Shown: positions 35,821 to 44,736, numbered from the stretch's first letter. The stretch is DNA of 64,000 nucleotides from Rivularia sp. MS3 (GCA_019192545.1 JAHCMI010000002.1:186001-250000), one strand, 5' to 3'. Translations and numbers: made by a program. The notes: a model not told the origin generated them from the sequence alone.

Positions 35821-36498
35821 ATGGATCTACGCGCGACAAGTGCCACTGCTATGAAAGAACCCAGCATGAAAGATCACAAACGCTTACTGCTCATAGATGA
35901 TGACCCCAATCTCATCTTGCTGGTAAAAGACTACTTAGAATTCCGAGGATACGAAGTCGTCACAGCCGAAAATGGTCGAGAAGCTCTGGAAATATTAGAG
36001 CTAGACATTCCAGACATGATTATTTGCGACGTGATGATGCCAGAAATGGACGGATACACCTTTGTAGAACAAGTCCGACAAACAGAACGCACCAGTTGGA
36101 TACCTGTTCTCTTCCTTTCTGCAAAGGGACAAAGCGCAGACAGAGTGAAGGGTTTGAATAAAGGTGCCGACGTGTATATGGTTAAACCTTTTGAACCTGA
36201 AGAACTCGTAGCTCAAGTTGAATCCTCGCTCAAACAAACAATTCGTTGGAAAGAACATCAAGCTAAAGGAGGCGAAAATGGCTCTCGCATCCAAGTACCC
36301 TTTGATGTCCAGCTAACCCCAACAGAACTAAAAGTGGTGCAGTTTGTGGCTAGAGGCATGGCTAACAGAGAAATCGCTGAAGAATTAAACGTCTCTCAGC
36401 GTACCGTTGAAAGCCACGTCTCCAATATGTTGGGTAAAACCAACCTCCACAACCGCACCGAATTAGCCCGTTGGGCAATTGAAAATCAAATGGCGTAA
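35821..36498 (+). CDS. rre1: Response regulator with LuxR-type output, Rre1/Ycf29-like
   Basis: About 225 residues. Residues ~20-135 are a receiver with DDD pocket, phospho-acceptor Asp70 in IICDVMMPEMDG, and Lys in MVKPFEPEE. Residues ~155-225 are a LuxR/NarL helix-turn-helix (LTPTELKVVQFVARGMANREIAEELNVSQ... HVSNMLGK). The receiver wording (NLILLVKDYLEFRGYEVVTAENG, LFLSAKGQS, GADVYMVKPF) matches cyanobacterial Rre1/chloroplast Ycf29, which with Hik34 or Hik2 controls stress genes including chaperonins. It lies divergent from groESL. Starts at 35821, 35851 or 35866 are all possible; the last fits the receiver best. Assignment to Rre1 is from memory of the family. Confidence 0.75.
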   Translation: MDLRATSATAMKEPSMKDHKRLLLIDDDPNLILLVKDYLEFRGYEVVTAENGREALEILELDIPDMIICDVMMPEMDGYTFVEQVRQTERTSWIPVLFLSAKGQSADRVKGLNKGADVYMVKPFEPEELVAQVESSLKQTIRWKEHQAKGGENGSRIQVPFDVQLTPTELKVVQFVARGMANREIAEELNVSQRTVESHVSNMLGKTNLHNRTELARWAIENQMA

Positions 36499-36519
36499 AA
36501 CCATAGATTTCATAAGTAA

Positions 36520-36564
36520 GACTCTAGAATTTAGATTTAAATTACTAATCTAAAAGCTAGAGTC
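36520..36564. terminator. Hairpin behind rre1
   Basis: GACTCTAG (36520-36527) pairs with CTAGAGTC (36557-36564), with the inner helix TTAGATT (36531-36537) / AATCTAA (36547-36553) and symmetric 3-base internal loops. No T-run follows, so it may be a processing or weak termination signal. Confidence 0.5.
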
Positions 36565-36743
36565 ACTTAAACAAAGATTAACTAATGACTCCTTGCACAA
36601 TCAAACAGTTTTCATCTGTAAAGAGTGGATCGTCAGTTATCAGCGTTCGCCCTGTCGGCTAGGGTTCATTACAAAGACTGGCTTTTAGCCTCCGGTTTAG
36701 AGTTTATTTGTGTGTTCGTTTCTCATTGATAATTGATAAGTGT

Positions 36744-37544
36744 TCACTGCTCGCTGTTAACTGTCGTTTTCCGTTCCAAAATTTCTTTCAAAATTAAGGT
36801 TACAAATCCCAAACAAGCGAGTAAAACCGCAGCAGCAAAAGCTGTTTGGGTTTCATACTGCTTATAAGCTTGCTCTACAAACAGCGGTAAAGTTTGAGTT
36901 TTTCGGATAATATTGCCAGATACTACAGATATCGCTCCGAATTCACCCATTGCTCTAGCATTGGTCAAAATTAAGCCATAAAGCAAACCCCAGCGGATAT
37001 TTGGTAGAGTTACCCGCCAAAAAGTTTGCCATTGACTCGCACCCAAGGTATTCGCTGCTTCTTCTTGAGAAGAACCAATTTCTTCCAAAACAGGAATAAC
37101 TTCTCTTGCCACAAAAGGCATAGTTACAAAAGCAGTTGCTAAAACCATTCCCGGAAAAGCAAAAATCACCCTTATATTAATCGCATCCAATATTCCTCCA
37201 AACCAGCCATTCTGCCCGTAAAGCAAAATCATCATCAAACCAGCAACCACTGGAGAAATCGAGAAGGGAACATCCAGAATACTCATTACAAAAGCCCTTC
37301 CAGGAAAACGGTTGCGAGTAAGCACCCAAGCCGCACAAAGCCCAAAAATCGCATTTATCGGCACCACAATCAAAGCAATAAGCAAAGTCAGCCCTACCGC
37401 GCTGATAAAATCATCAGTTGTCAGATAGCTAAAAAACTGCCCAATACCGCCCTTAAAAGCTTGATAAAAAACATTGATAGCCGGAATAAATAATACCAAT
37501 GCTAGGTAAGTGATAGCACTGAGAATCAAAAGTCTTTTACCCAT
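36744..37544 (-). CDS. cysW: Sulfate ABC transporter permease CysW
   Basis: A 266-residue inner-membrane protein with six predicted helices (first at 7-27). The EAA loop reads EEAANTLGASQWQTFWRVTLPNIRWGLLYG and contacts the ATPase. It forms the channel with CysT for sulfate/thiosulfate uptake. It lies 221 bases downstream of cysT in an sbpA-cysT-cysW order; the ATPase gene cysA usually follows or lies elsewhere and is not present behind it here. The final codons overlap STRR-type sequence (ACTGCTCGCTGTTAACTGTC). Confidence 0.94.
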   Translation of the reverse strand: MGKRLLILSAITYLALVLFIPAINVFYQAFKGGIGQFFSYLTTDDFISAVGLTLLIALIVVPINAIFGLCAAWVLTRNRFPGRAFVMSILDVPFSISPVVAGLMMILLYGQNGWFGGILDAINIRVIFAFPGMVLATAFVTMPFVAREVIPVLEEIGSSQEEAANTLGASQWQTFWRVTLPNIRWGLLYGLILTNARAMGEFGAISVVSGNIIRKTQTLPLFVEQAYKQYETQTAFAAAVLLACLGFVTLILKEILERKTTVNSEQ

Positions 37545-37554
37545 AATTAAATAG

Positions 37555-37765
37555 TAAAAAGTTATTAGTAGTTAGTAGTTAGTAATTAGCGATAACAATA
37601 AGTAATTAAGAGTTAGGAATTAAGAGTTATGAGTGAGGAGTTAGGAGTTAGGAGTGAGGAGTGAGGAGTTAGGAATTAATGAATAATTATTAAGAACTAA
37701 TTCATACTATTACCAATAACCAATAACCAATACCCCATGCCCAATTCTCAATGCCCCATGCCCAA
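37555..37765. repeat. Long STRR tract between cysT and cysW
   Basis: Multiple heptamer types in tandem: TTAGTAG, GAGTTAG, GAGTGAG, CCAATAC and CCATGCC. Nearly the whole 211-base gap between the two permease genes consists of such units, which have spread within an operon. Confidence 0.8.
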
Positions 37766-38611
37766 TTATTGATACCTCTTTCCCCAAGCTTGTAATAAGT
37801 TAATAGCTAATAAAATTAACAGCGAAATTCCTAAGAGTACAGTGCCAATTACCGTTGCACCAGCGTAATCATATTGTTCCAAACGTTGGAATATTAACAC
37901 CGACGCAATTAAATCTTTAAAAGCAATATTTGAGGAGACAATTACAATTGAACCATACTCTCCCACAGCACGAGAAAAACCTAAAGCAATACCCGTTAAT
38001 AAAGCTGGAAATAAAGGAGGAAAAATAACTTGCCAAAAAGTCTGAAACTTCGACGCTCCCAAGCTCCAAGCAGCTTCTTCTATATCGTGTTCCATTTCTT
38101 GCAATACCGGTTGCAGCGCTCTCACGATAAACGGTAAAGAAATAAACAACATCGCCACAAAAACCCCAAAGCGGGAAAAAGCAATTTTAATACCAAACGG
38201 TGCTAGCAAAGAGCCAATCCAGCCATTCTCAGAATAAACATTAGCTAAAGTTAAACCTGCTACCGCCGTGGGCAAAGCAAAAGGTAAATCAATTGCCGCA
38301 TCAACAACACGCTTCAGCGGAAAATTATATCTGACAAGTACCCAAGCAATTAATAAACCAAAAACACCATTAACAGCAGTCGCAACCAACGCAGTAACAA
38401 AAGTCACGTTATAAGCAGAAAGTGCGATCGCGCTAGTAGCAATTCGCCAAAATTCGGTTAACCCCACCTCAGAAGCCTGTAAAAGCAAAGCCGTCACCGG
38501 CAGCAACAGCATGATAGTCAGATAACCAATAGTAATTCCCCAAGGCAAAGAGAATTTTGGATTTTGGACTTTAGATTTTGGATTATGAATTCGAGATTCT
38601 GCAACAGCCAT
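37766..38611 (-). CDS. cysT: Sulfate ABC transporter permease CysT
   Basis: A 281-residue permease with six predicted helices and the EAA loop EEAAWSLGASKFQTFWQVIFPPLFPALLTG. It pairs with CysW and receives sulfate from SbpA. The N-terminus (RIHNPKSKVQNPKF, residues ~7-20) is encoded by heptamers AAATCCA/AAAGTCC, so a STRR array has been built into the coding sequence in front of the first membrane helix. The family often starts around LPWGITIGYLTIM, so translation may also begin later; no obvious ATG is found between. Confidence 0.93.
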   Translation of the reverse strand: MAVAESRIHNPKSKVQNPKFSLPWGITIGYLTIMLLLPVTALLLQASEVGLTEFWRIATSAIALSAYNVTFVTALVATAVNGVFGLLIAWVLVRYNFPLKRVVDAAIDLPFALPTAVAGLTLANVYSENGWIGSLLAPFGIKIAFSRFGVFVAMLFISLPFIVRALQPVLQEMEHDIEEAAWSLGASKFQTFWQVIFPPLFPALLTGIALGFSRAVGEYGSIVIVSSNIAFKDLIASVLIFQRLEQYDYAGATVIGTVLLGISLLILLAINLLQAWGKRYQ

Positions 38612-38829
38612 TTTCAGTTATCAATGAACAGCGAACAGTTATCAGTTAATAAATTGTAGGGTGTGCTACGGCACGAGATAATTTGATTGAAAACGTTAAT
38701 TTTGATAATGCCGTAACGCACCATTATCAGTTTTTGCCAAGAGGGTGTGGATCGTCAAAAAAAATTAAGAGCTAATAATTAGGAATTAGGAATTAGGAAT
38801 TAGTTTTAAAATAATTAACTACCCCCTCT
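38612..38829. repeat. STRR and family B repeat between sbpA and cysT
   Basis: Short STRR (CAGTTATCAATGAACAGCG) is followed by a family B copy at 38655-38725 with ends TGTAGGGTGTGCTACGGCA and TGCCGTAACGCACCA (palindromic), and further heptamers of type AATTAGG at 38775-38805. Confidence 0.78.
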
Positions 38830-39900
38830 CTATCCTCTCCGATTCCCAATTTTCTCCTGAATCTCATCAAAGGCTGCACCGTCAGCAAAAAACTTATCCT
38901 GCAATTTATCCCAACCACCTAATTCTTTGACAGTAAATAAGGTTTTCACAGGAGGATATTTACTCGCGAATTCTTGTTTAACAACTGGATTTACTGGGCG
39001 AAATCCAATTTTTGCAAATTCTCTTTGGGCTGCGGGAGTAAATAAGTATTCTACAAAGGCTTGTGCTACTTCTCGGTTGCCATGTTTCTCTACATTTTTA
39101 TCAATTACTGCAACCGGATTTTCAATCAAAATATTTATTTCGGGGACAATATAATTACTCGGTTTTCCTTTCAAACCAGCTAAAATCAATTCGTTTTCAT
39201 AATTAATTAAAACGTCTCCCTGCCCTTGATTAAAAAATGCATCGCTGGCTTCGCGGGCATCTCTTGGTAATATGGGGACGTGTTGATAAACTTTGCTGGT
39301 AAAATCTAATGCTTTATCTTCTGTACCAGTTTTTGATTGGGAACCATATAAAGCCAAGAAATTCCACCGCGCAACACCAGAAGTTTTCGGGTTAGCGGTA
39401 ATAATACTAACGTCTTTCTTGATTAAATCTTGCCAATTATTAATTTGTTTGGGATTACCTTCACGGGTTACTAAAGCGGCGACGGATTCAGTCACCATAC
39501 TATTCGACGGTGCTTCATTTTCCCATCCCGGTTGAATCAACCCAGCTTTTTCAATTTTTTTCATATCCAAAGCCAAAGCCAACTCCACCACATCAGCATC
39601 CAAACCATCGACTACAGCACGGGTTTGAGCGCCGGAAGCCCCATAACTTTCATAAAAACGCACCGTTTGATTGTGTTTTTGCTTCCACTCTTGCACAAAT
39701 TGCGGAATAATTTCTGTATAAGCTGGTTTAGTAACTGCATAGGAAACCAGCGTCAAATCAACACGTTTAGAATTTTGGGCATTCGACACACTACAAGATA
39801 TCAGCGAAACGCTTAAACTCAAACCCACCAAAAATAATAAAACAAAACTTTTAATTCCCCCTCTTGTCGTCAAGCGGGCAACGAAGCGCCAAAGCCCCAT
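38830..39900 (-). CDS. sbpA: Sulfate-binding lipoprotein SbpA
   Basis: A 356-residue periplasmic sulfate/thiosulfate-binding protein. A hydrophobic signal (FVLLFLVGLSLSVSLIS) leads to the lipobox LISC with Cys36, so it is a lipoprotein. The mature part begins VDLTLVSYAVTKPAYTEIIP and has the family landmarks FYESYGASGAQTRAV, DADVVELALALD and PKTSGVARWNFLALYGS. It captures the anion for CysT/CysW. It is the first gene of the sulfate operon, 218 bases upstream of cysT; regulators of sulfur starvation (CysR) are not in the window. Confidence 0.95.
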   Translation of the reverse strand: MGLWRFVARLTTRGGIKSFVLLFLVGLSLSVSLISCSVSNAQNSKRVDLTLVSYAVTKPAYTEIIPQFVQEWKQKHNQTVRFYESYGASGAQTRAVVDGLDADVVELALALDMKKIEKAGLIQPGWENEAPSNSMVTESVAALVTREGNPKQINNWQDLIKKDVSIITANPKTSGVARWNFLALYGSQSKTGTEDKALDFTSKVYQHVPILPRDAREASDAFFNQGQGDVLINYENELILAGLKGKPSNYIVPEINILIENPVAVIDKNVEKHGNREVAQAFVEYLFTPAAQREFAKIGFRPVNPVVKQEFASKYPPVKTLFTVKELGGWDKLQDKFFADGAAFDEIQEKIGNRRG

Positions 39901-40442
39901 TTGTAGTTTCCCTCTTTAATCTACGGTAACTCGGTCAAGATACCGGGTTTTATATTTTTTATCCTACAGCATTTTGGGGATTGGGAATTCTTAGAGTCGC
40001 AAGCAAGTAAGTAATGAGCAGCGACTAACAAATAAACAATAAATTGGTTTCTACTTGCTACCTGTTACTTGCTACCTACTATTCCTAATTCCTAACTGCA
40101 TAAATTGATTTGACTTACACCCATTAATAAATAAGACACCTATGGGAGGGGGCAAAGATTTTTACTAGCCCCTTTTCCCTTTTCTAAATTTGAAGAAGTT
40201 CTAATTTTTTTCTTTTCCCAAATAATAGGCTTATTAACTGTATGTCTATAAAGCTGGCTTCATAAATGCTTTACAAAACTTTATGAATGAATAGCATAAT
40301 GAAAAAATATTGATTTTAGCAGTCAATTCGACAAATACTTCTAAGCTGCTCTTGGATGAAGAAGTGCGGGAGATTCAAGCAGTTTATGATAGAGGTTACT
40401 AACTCTTAACTCCTAATTCCTAACTCTTAACTCCCCTAATCC
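39901..40442. other. Intergenic region with sbpA promoter and STRR
   Basis: About 540 bases between divergently transcribed sbpA and the DUF99 gene. No ORF or clear operator is seen; heptamer repeats (TAACTCC, TAATTCC) occupy 40080-40105 and 40397-40440, the latter just ahead of the DUF99 start. The stretch 40316-40396 may include decayed coding sequence, without a recognisable parent. Confidence 0.5.
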
Positions 40443-41027
40443 ATGAATCTCGAATCCCTACTAAAATTAAACCGTACAATCCGCGTAATTGGCTTTGACG
40501 ATGCTCCATTTATTCGCGGTAGTGGAGAAAAAGTTAATTTAGCAGGAATTATTTGTGGGGGAACTAGATTTGAAGGGATGGTTTGGGGAGAATTACAACA
40601 AGACGGTTTTGATTCTACAGAAACCATTTGTAAATTACTACTTGACAGCAAATTTTTACCGCAATTACATATAGTATTGCTCGACGGAATTGGCTTCGGT
40701 GGATTTAACGTTGTTGACTTACCAACATTAGCCGAAAAACTCCAGCTTCCCTGCGTCGCCGTGATGCGCCGTCAACCAGATTTAGATAAAGTTATCGACG
40801 CTATGAGTCGTTTACCAAATTTACAACAACGCCAAGAATTATTAAAACGTGCCGGTACAATTTACGAATATTCCCCTTTTGTATTTCAAGTATGTGGTGA
40901 AGAGCCAGAAATTATTGCCAAAGTATTAGATAAATTAACCGATTGCGGAAAAGTTCCTGAAGCATTGCGATTAGCACATTTAATTACTGCTGCTGTTATC
41001 AAAGGAGAAAGCGGAAGCTCTGCGTAA
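40443..41027 (+). CDS. DUF99 family protein (endonuclease V-like fold)
   Basis: A 194-residue protein. The conserved DUF99 start TIRVIGFDDAPF is followed by GTRFEGMVWGELQQDG, LHIVLLDGIGFGGFNVVDLPTLAEKLQLPCVAVMR and the C-terminal ALRLAHLITAAVIKGES. The family, mainly archaeal and cyanobacterial, has an RNase H/endonuclease V-like fold with conserved Asp residues (FDDAPF and LLDGI); activity is not established. It is a single gene placed between STRR and a family A repeat. Confidence 0.88.
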   Translation: MNLESLLKLNRTIRVIGFDDAPFIRGSGEKVNLAGIICGGTRFEGMVWGELQQDGFDSTETICKLLLDSKFLPQLHIVLLDGIGFGGFNVVDLPTLAEKLQLPCVAVMRRQPDLDKVIDAMSRLPNLQQRQELLKRAGTIYEYSPFVFQVCGEEPEIIAKVLDKLTDCGKVPEALRLAHLITAAVIKGESGSSA

Positions 41028-41050
41028 TTAATAGATTGTTAAAATGCGAA

Positions 41051-41147
41051 CAACCTCGCCCTGTCAGAGCCGGACATCCCTCTCCTTATTAAGGAGATGG
41101 AAAAATACCCCTCTTTCTTAACAAGGAGAGGGGCAGGGGTGAGGTTA
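41051..41147. repeat. Family A repeat, double copy
   Basis: CAACCTCGCCCTGTCAGAGC, hairpin CCTCTCCTTATTAAGGAGATGG, then a second hairpin CCCCTCTTTCTTAACAAGGAGAGGGG and the closing arm GGGGTGAGGTT. It extends almost to the stop codon of the peptidase gene at 41150. Confidence 0.8.
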
Positions 41148-41149
41148 TT

Positions 41150-42184
41150 TCAATTAACTAACTCTTCAACAATCTTCTCCAAACCCGCAACCACCCGCGC
41201 TAACTTTTCATAATCAATCTTATCAGAAGTATCCTCCAAAGTATGGTAATGAGTATAGCGAAAAGGCGCAGTATCTGTAACCATTAAAGCTTGATAACCT
41301 TGCTGCCAAAATGACCAATGATCTGACCAACCTATACCAGGAATTTGACCAAAAATAGCAACACCTTCCGATGGAAACTTGACTTGTTTGCGAAAATTAT
41401 CAATAGCATATTTCACAAGTTTACTAGAATTTATATTTCCTACAAAAGCAATAAAATTACCCTGAGAAGGATAAATTAAATTCAGCGGAAACGGATATTT
41501 TTGACTTTCTTCTTCCTCTGAAAAATAACCCATAGTTTCCAAACTCAACATTGCTACAACATTTTCATTTCTTTGGTTACAACCCTTTGCATAAACCAAA
41601 CTACCCATATTTTCAGTCCAAAAATACGGCGGTTCCTCATTCGTAAATTCTACAAATCGTAAAGTCCGACTCGGCTTTTTATCCGCAAATCGTCGCGCTA
41701 ACTCCAAAACCGCAGCAACACCAGAACCGTTATCATTAGCCCCAGGAGTACTAAAAGCCGTGTCGTAATGTCCGCCGACTACAACAATTTCATCGGGTTT
41801 CTTAATACCCTTTATCTCAACTTCTAAATTTGTAAAAGCTTTATTATTAATTTGATATTCTTGCTTGTTTACTTTATAGCCAGCTTTCTGAAAAGAAGAT
41901 TCAATAAAATCAGCCGCAGCATTTATATTTTGATAATTATTATAATTACGCGCACCGATTTCAACAGCTAACTTATTAATATCTTGTTGTAAATTATCTT
42001 GAATTATCTTTTCTTCAGTCGTTAAAGAAAGCAACTCACCACTATAACTTTTCCCCGGCATTTGGAAACATGTAAACCACAACCAGCCAATAACACCCAA
42101 GAAAATTAACAGTAAAACACCAAGCCTGATCGAAGCAGCTTTACTAAAAGCCTTAAACTTACGCTTTCTTTTCTTCCCAGTCAT
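41150..42184 (-). CDS. M28 family zinc aminopeptidase, membrane-anchored
   Basis: A 344-residue protein with one N-terminal membrane helix (LGVLLLIFLGVIGWLWF, about 22-38) that places the enzyme outside the plasma membrane. The M28 metal ligands are all visible: His and Asp in GGHYDTAF, Asp in GANDNGSGV, Glu-Glu in EFTNEEPP, Glu in LSLETMGY and His in HYHTLEDTSD. It should remove N-terminal residues from peptides in the periplasm. The basic leader KKRKRKFKAFSK gives cytoplasmic-in topology. Single gene; the 3' end is close to a family A repeat. Confidence 0.9.
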   Translation of the reverse strand: MTGKKRKRKFKAFSKAASIRLGVLLLIFLGVIGWLWFTCFQMPGKSYSGELLSLTTEEKIIQDNLQQDINKLAVEIGARNYNNYQNINAAADFIESSFQKAGYKVNKQEYQINNKAFTNLEVEIKGIKKPDEIVVVGGHYDTAFSTPGANDNGSGVAAVLELARRFADKKPSRTLRFVEFTNEEPPYFWTENMGSLVYAKGCNQRNENVVAMLSLETMGYFSEEEESQKYPFPLNLIYPSQGNFIAFVGNINSSKLVKYAIDNFRKQVKFPSEGVAIFGQIPGIGWSDHWSFWQQGYQALMVTDTAPFRYTHYHTLEDTSDKIDYEKLARVVAGLEKIVEELVN

Positions 42185-42264
42185 AGATTACACCCTTAAT
42201 TAAAAGAAATAATTCATTATAGCTATTAAAAATTTATAAATCAGGCAAGCTACACAATTTTTTT

Positions 42265-42335
42265 TGTAGGGTGTGTGATGCGACGAAATAATTTGAACGT
42301 AGCATAATCGTATCTTCATCGCGTCACGCACCATT
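42265..42335. repeat. Family B repeat
   Basis: TGTAGGGTGTGTGATGCGACG ... ATCGCGTCACGCACCATT, inverted ends. Confidence 0.78.
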
Positions 42336-42356
42336 ATTAAAAATAGAAACATGTAT

Positions 42357-42411
42357 TTATAAAAAACCGGATTCCCAAATTTGAGATAATTCAATAAAAT
42401 TGCTATACATC
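42357..42411. repeat. Partial family E element
   Basis: Half element: ATAAAAAACCGGATTCCCAA and the right end AAAATTGCTATA match the second half of the copies at 9602 and 11398; the left half is absent. Confidence 0.55.
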
Positions 42412-42436
42412 CTAATAAATAAAAATTTATTAAACC

Positions 42437-43048
42437 ATGCAACCAACAATAAAACCAAGAATTAAAATTTGCTGTATTTCCAGCATAAAAGAAGCATGGA
42501 CTGCTATCAATTACGGCGCTTCAGTATTAGGATTTGTATCTCATATGCCCAGCGGGCCTGGTATTATTTCTGAAACATTAATTACCGAAATAGTTGCTCA
42601 AATACCGCCACCCATCGCCACCTTTTTACTAACTTCCAGTCAAGATAATCAAGAAATTATTCAGCAAATAAAGCGTTGCGGTACAAACACCGTACAAATT
42701 TGCGACAAAATAAAATCTGGTAGTTATCAGGGTATTCGAGAAGCATTACCCGGAGTTTCCATAGTTCAAGTAATTCACGTCACCAGCGAAGAATCAATAA
42801 ATGAAGCAACTGAAATCGCACCGTTTGTAGATGCGATTTTACTAGATTCCGGAAATCAATCTCTTGATGTAAAAGAATTAGGAGGAACTGGAAGAATGCA
42901 TAATTGGGATATTAGCAAACAAATTCGCGATCGCGCAAAAATTCCCGACGAATTAGCAACCAAGCTTCAAGAAGAAACTCAACGCGCCAATGAAGCAGAA
43001 GCTCTTTTAGCTCGTTATCGCGAACGTTTTGGGGATATAAACGAATAA
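42437..43048 (+). CDS. Phosphoribosylanthranilate-isomerase-like protein with replaced C-terminus
   Basis: The first ~170 residues match the TrpF paralogue group: RIKICCISSIKEAWTAINYGA with the catalytic-type Cys12, the barrel segments and Asp137 in AILLDSGNQS, then KELGGTGRMHNW. TrpF proteins continue after 'IP' with VFLAGGL and the C-terminal strands 7 and 8 that hold the phosphate. Here Pro170 is followed by an unrelated coiled tail (DELATKLQEETQRANEAEALLARY), resembling the end of Uma2 proteins, and a stop at 203. The barrel is thus incomplete, and activity in tryptophan synthesis is doubtful. The exchange occurs within 15 bases of a HIP1 site (GCGATCGC, 42927-42934). Confidence 0.75.
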   Translation: MQPTIKPRIKICCISSIKEAWTAINYGASVLGFVSHMPSGPGIISETLITEIVAQIPPPIATFLLTSSQDNQEIIQQIKRCGTNTVQICDKIKSGSYQGIREALPGVSIVQVIHVTSEESINEATEIAPFVDAILLDSGNQSLDVKELGGTGRMHNWDISKQIRDRAKIPDELATKLQEETQRANEAEALLARYRERFGDINE

Positions 43049-43058
43049 ATAGTAATCT

Positions 43059-43130
43059 TGTAGGGTGCTGTTACGGCTTCGATATCTTCAACAATAAATT
43101 ACCATCCTGAAAATGCCGTAACGCACCATT
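43059..43130. repeat. Family B repeat
   Basis: TGTAGGGTGCTGTTACGGC ... AATGCCGTAACGCACCATT; partially repeated again as CGCCTAACGCACCATC at 43214-43229. Confidence 0.78.
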
Positions 43131-43235
43131 TACGGTGTATCGGAATTTTTGTAAATGCCGTACAAAAAATCTTTGACACAAAACTATTTATTTAAAATGT
43201 TATAACCCAAAAGCGCCTAACGCACCATCAAATAT

Positions 43236-44300
43236 ATGCCAGAAAAGTATATTGCAAAATTAACACCAGAACAAGAAGCTTTAATTCCAGTTTATCGAGA
43301 AAAGTGGAAAAAAATAGCTCTTTCAACTGAGAGAATTGATAGAGATAAAGCAGCGGAAGCTGTTAAACAAGCTTATGAATTTATTGGTAAAAAAGAACCT
43401 ATAATTCTATTTTTTGAAAGTCCTTATCGTGCATTACAGAATTTTTCAAAAAATATAGATTTTGAATTTGAATGTAAAATACCGAATATATATGGTCTAA
43501 GAGATGAATTAACTACTAAATTTAATAGCAAATTAAGAGATACATTACAAAAACAATGTAGTCAAATATGGCTTCTATTAGAAAAGCAACTAAATAATTC
43601 ATTCCTAATAGAACTATCCAGTTTAATAGAAAGAGATTTTAAATTCAGCGGTTTATATTCTAGCTTTTCTAGATTTATTGGTTTTTCTTGCATACAGTTT
43701 GATATATGGAATTTTCATGCAAGTAGATTTGATTTTTGTATTTCTGCCTTAAATTGTAATTATCCTCAAAAAGAATGGTTTATTTTTCAATCATTAGTTC
43801 AAAACTGCGGTTGGATATTTCCTTTTGAAAAGATATGTATAGTTTCTGAACGTCCTGTAAAGCTATATTTTGACAATGAAAACCGACTCCACGCAGAAGG
43901 CAAACCCGCCATGCAATTCGCCGACGGTTACAGCGTCTACGCTTACCACGGTACAACTTTACCCGAAAAATACGGAAAACATCATTCTAAAGAATGGCAA
44001 CCTTCATGGCTTCTACAAGAACGAAACGCCGAATTAAGAAAAATATTAATTCAAGAAATCGGTTATAGCCGTATTCTCGAAGAATTACAAGCCGTAGAAT
44101 TAAATACTTATCAAGAATATACTTTACTTCAAATTAATTCAGATATCGACATCGAACCAATTTATTTATTAAAAATGATTTGCCCTTCAACCGGAGACAT
44201 TCATGTTTTGCGCGTACCTCCTCAAATGAAAACAGCCCGTGAAGCCATTACTTGGATAAATTGGGGAATTCCACCAGAAGATTTTGCAATTCAAACTTAA
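43236..44300 (+). CDS. DUF6745 domain protein
   Basis: A 354-residue protein. The start (KLTPEQEALIPVYREKWKKIALSTERIDRDKAAEAVKQAYEFIG) and the end (NENRLHAEGKPAMQFADGYSVYAYHGTTLPE, then PSTGDIHVLRVPPQMKTAREAITWINWG) match the DUF6745 proteins, which in other bacteria are often next to leucine-rich-repeat proteins. The middle third is Asn/Phe-rich and less conserved. The function is unknown. There is no signal peptide or membrane helix. It stands alone between family B repeats. Confidence 0.8.
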   Translation: MPEKYIAKLTPEQEALIPVYREKWKKIALSTERIDRDKAAEAVKQAYEFIGKKEPIILFFESPYRALQNFSKNIDFEFECKIPNIYGLRDELTTKFNSKLRDTLQKQCSQIWLLLEKQLNNSFLIELSSLIERDFKFSGLYSSFSRFIGFSCIQFDIWNFHASRFDFCISALNCNYPQKEWFIFQSLVQNCGWIFPFEKICIVSERPVKLYFDNENRLHAEGKPAMQFADGYSVYAYHGTTLPEKYGKHHSKEWQPSWLLQERNAELRKILIQEIGYSRILEELQAVELNTYQEYTLLQINSDIDIEPIYLLKMICPSTGDIHVLRVPPQMKTAREAITWINWGIPPEDFAIQT

Positions 44301-44339
44301 TAATTCTTCCTCGCCTCTACTAACATATCTCTATACCTC

Positions 44340-44380
44340 TTACCTCTGCGCCCTCCGCGCCTCTGCGGTTTTTTTTCTTC
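44340..44380. repeat. Family C repeat
   Basis: TACCTCTGCGCCCTCCGCG and CCTCTGCGG units behind the DUF6745 gene. Confidence 0.7.
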
Positions 44381-44417
44381 CTATTTCTTTTTAATTCAAA
44401 CTTAAAACTATTACTTT

Positions 44418-44632
44418 TAAACAAGATTTTTTTTTAATCAACTAAATAACTGGTGCGTAACGCTATAGTCAAATTCCTAATTTCTAATCAAAATTTTTCT
44501 GCATCGTCACACACCCTACAAATAATTAAACAAGATTTTTTCGTTATTAACTAAATAATTGGTGCGTGACGATATAATCAAATTTCTAGTTTCTAATCAA
44601 AATTTTTCTGCATCGTCACACACCCTACGGTT
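44418..44632. repeat. Tandemly duplicated family B unit (~109 bases, two copies)
   Basis: Two direct copies (about 44420-44528 and 44529-44632) each contain AAACAAGATTTTTT, AACTAAATAA, GGTGCGTAACG or GGTGCGTGACG, a shared ATTTCTAATC segment and CATCGTCACACACCCTAC. This is a family B element duplicated together with its flanking DNA. Confidence 0.82.
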
Positions 44633-44736
44633 AATTAAATTTGATTGAATTAAATAACGGGAAGTAAAAATTATTTTTCTACCCCCTCTTCCCACTCTCC
44701 CCTATCTCCCCCCTCCCAAATAATTACTATCGAATT

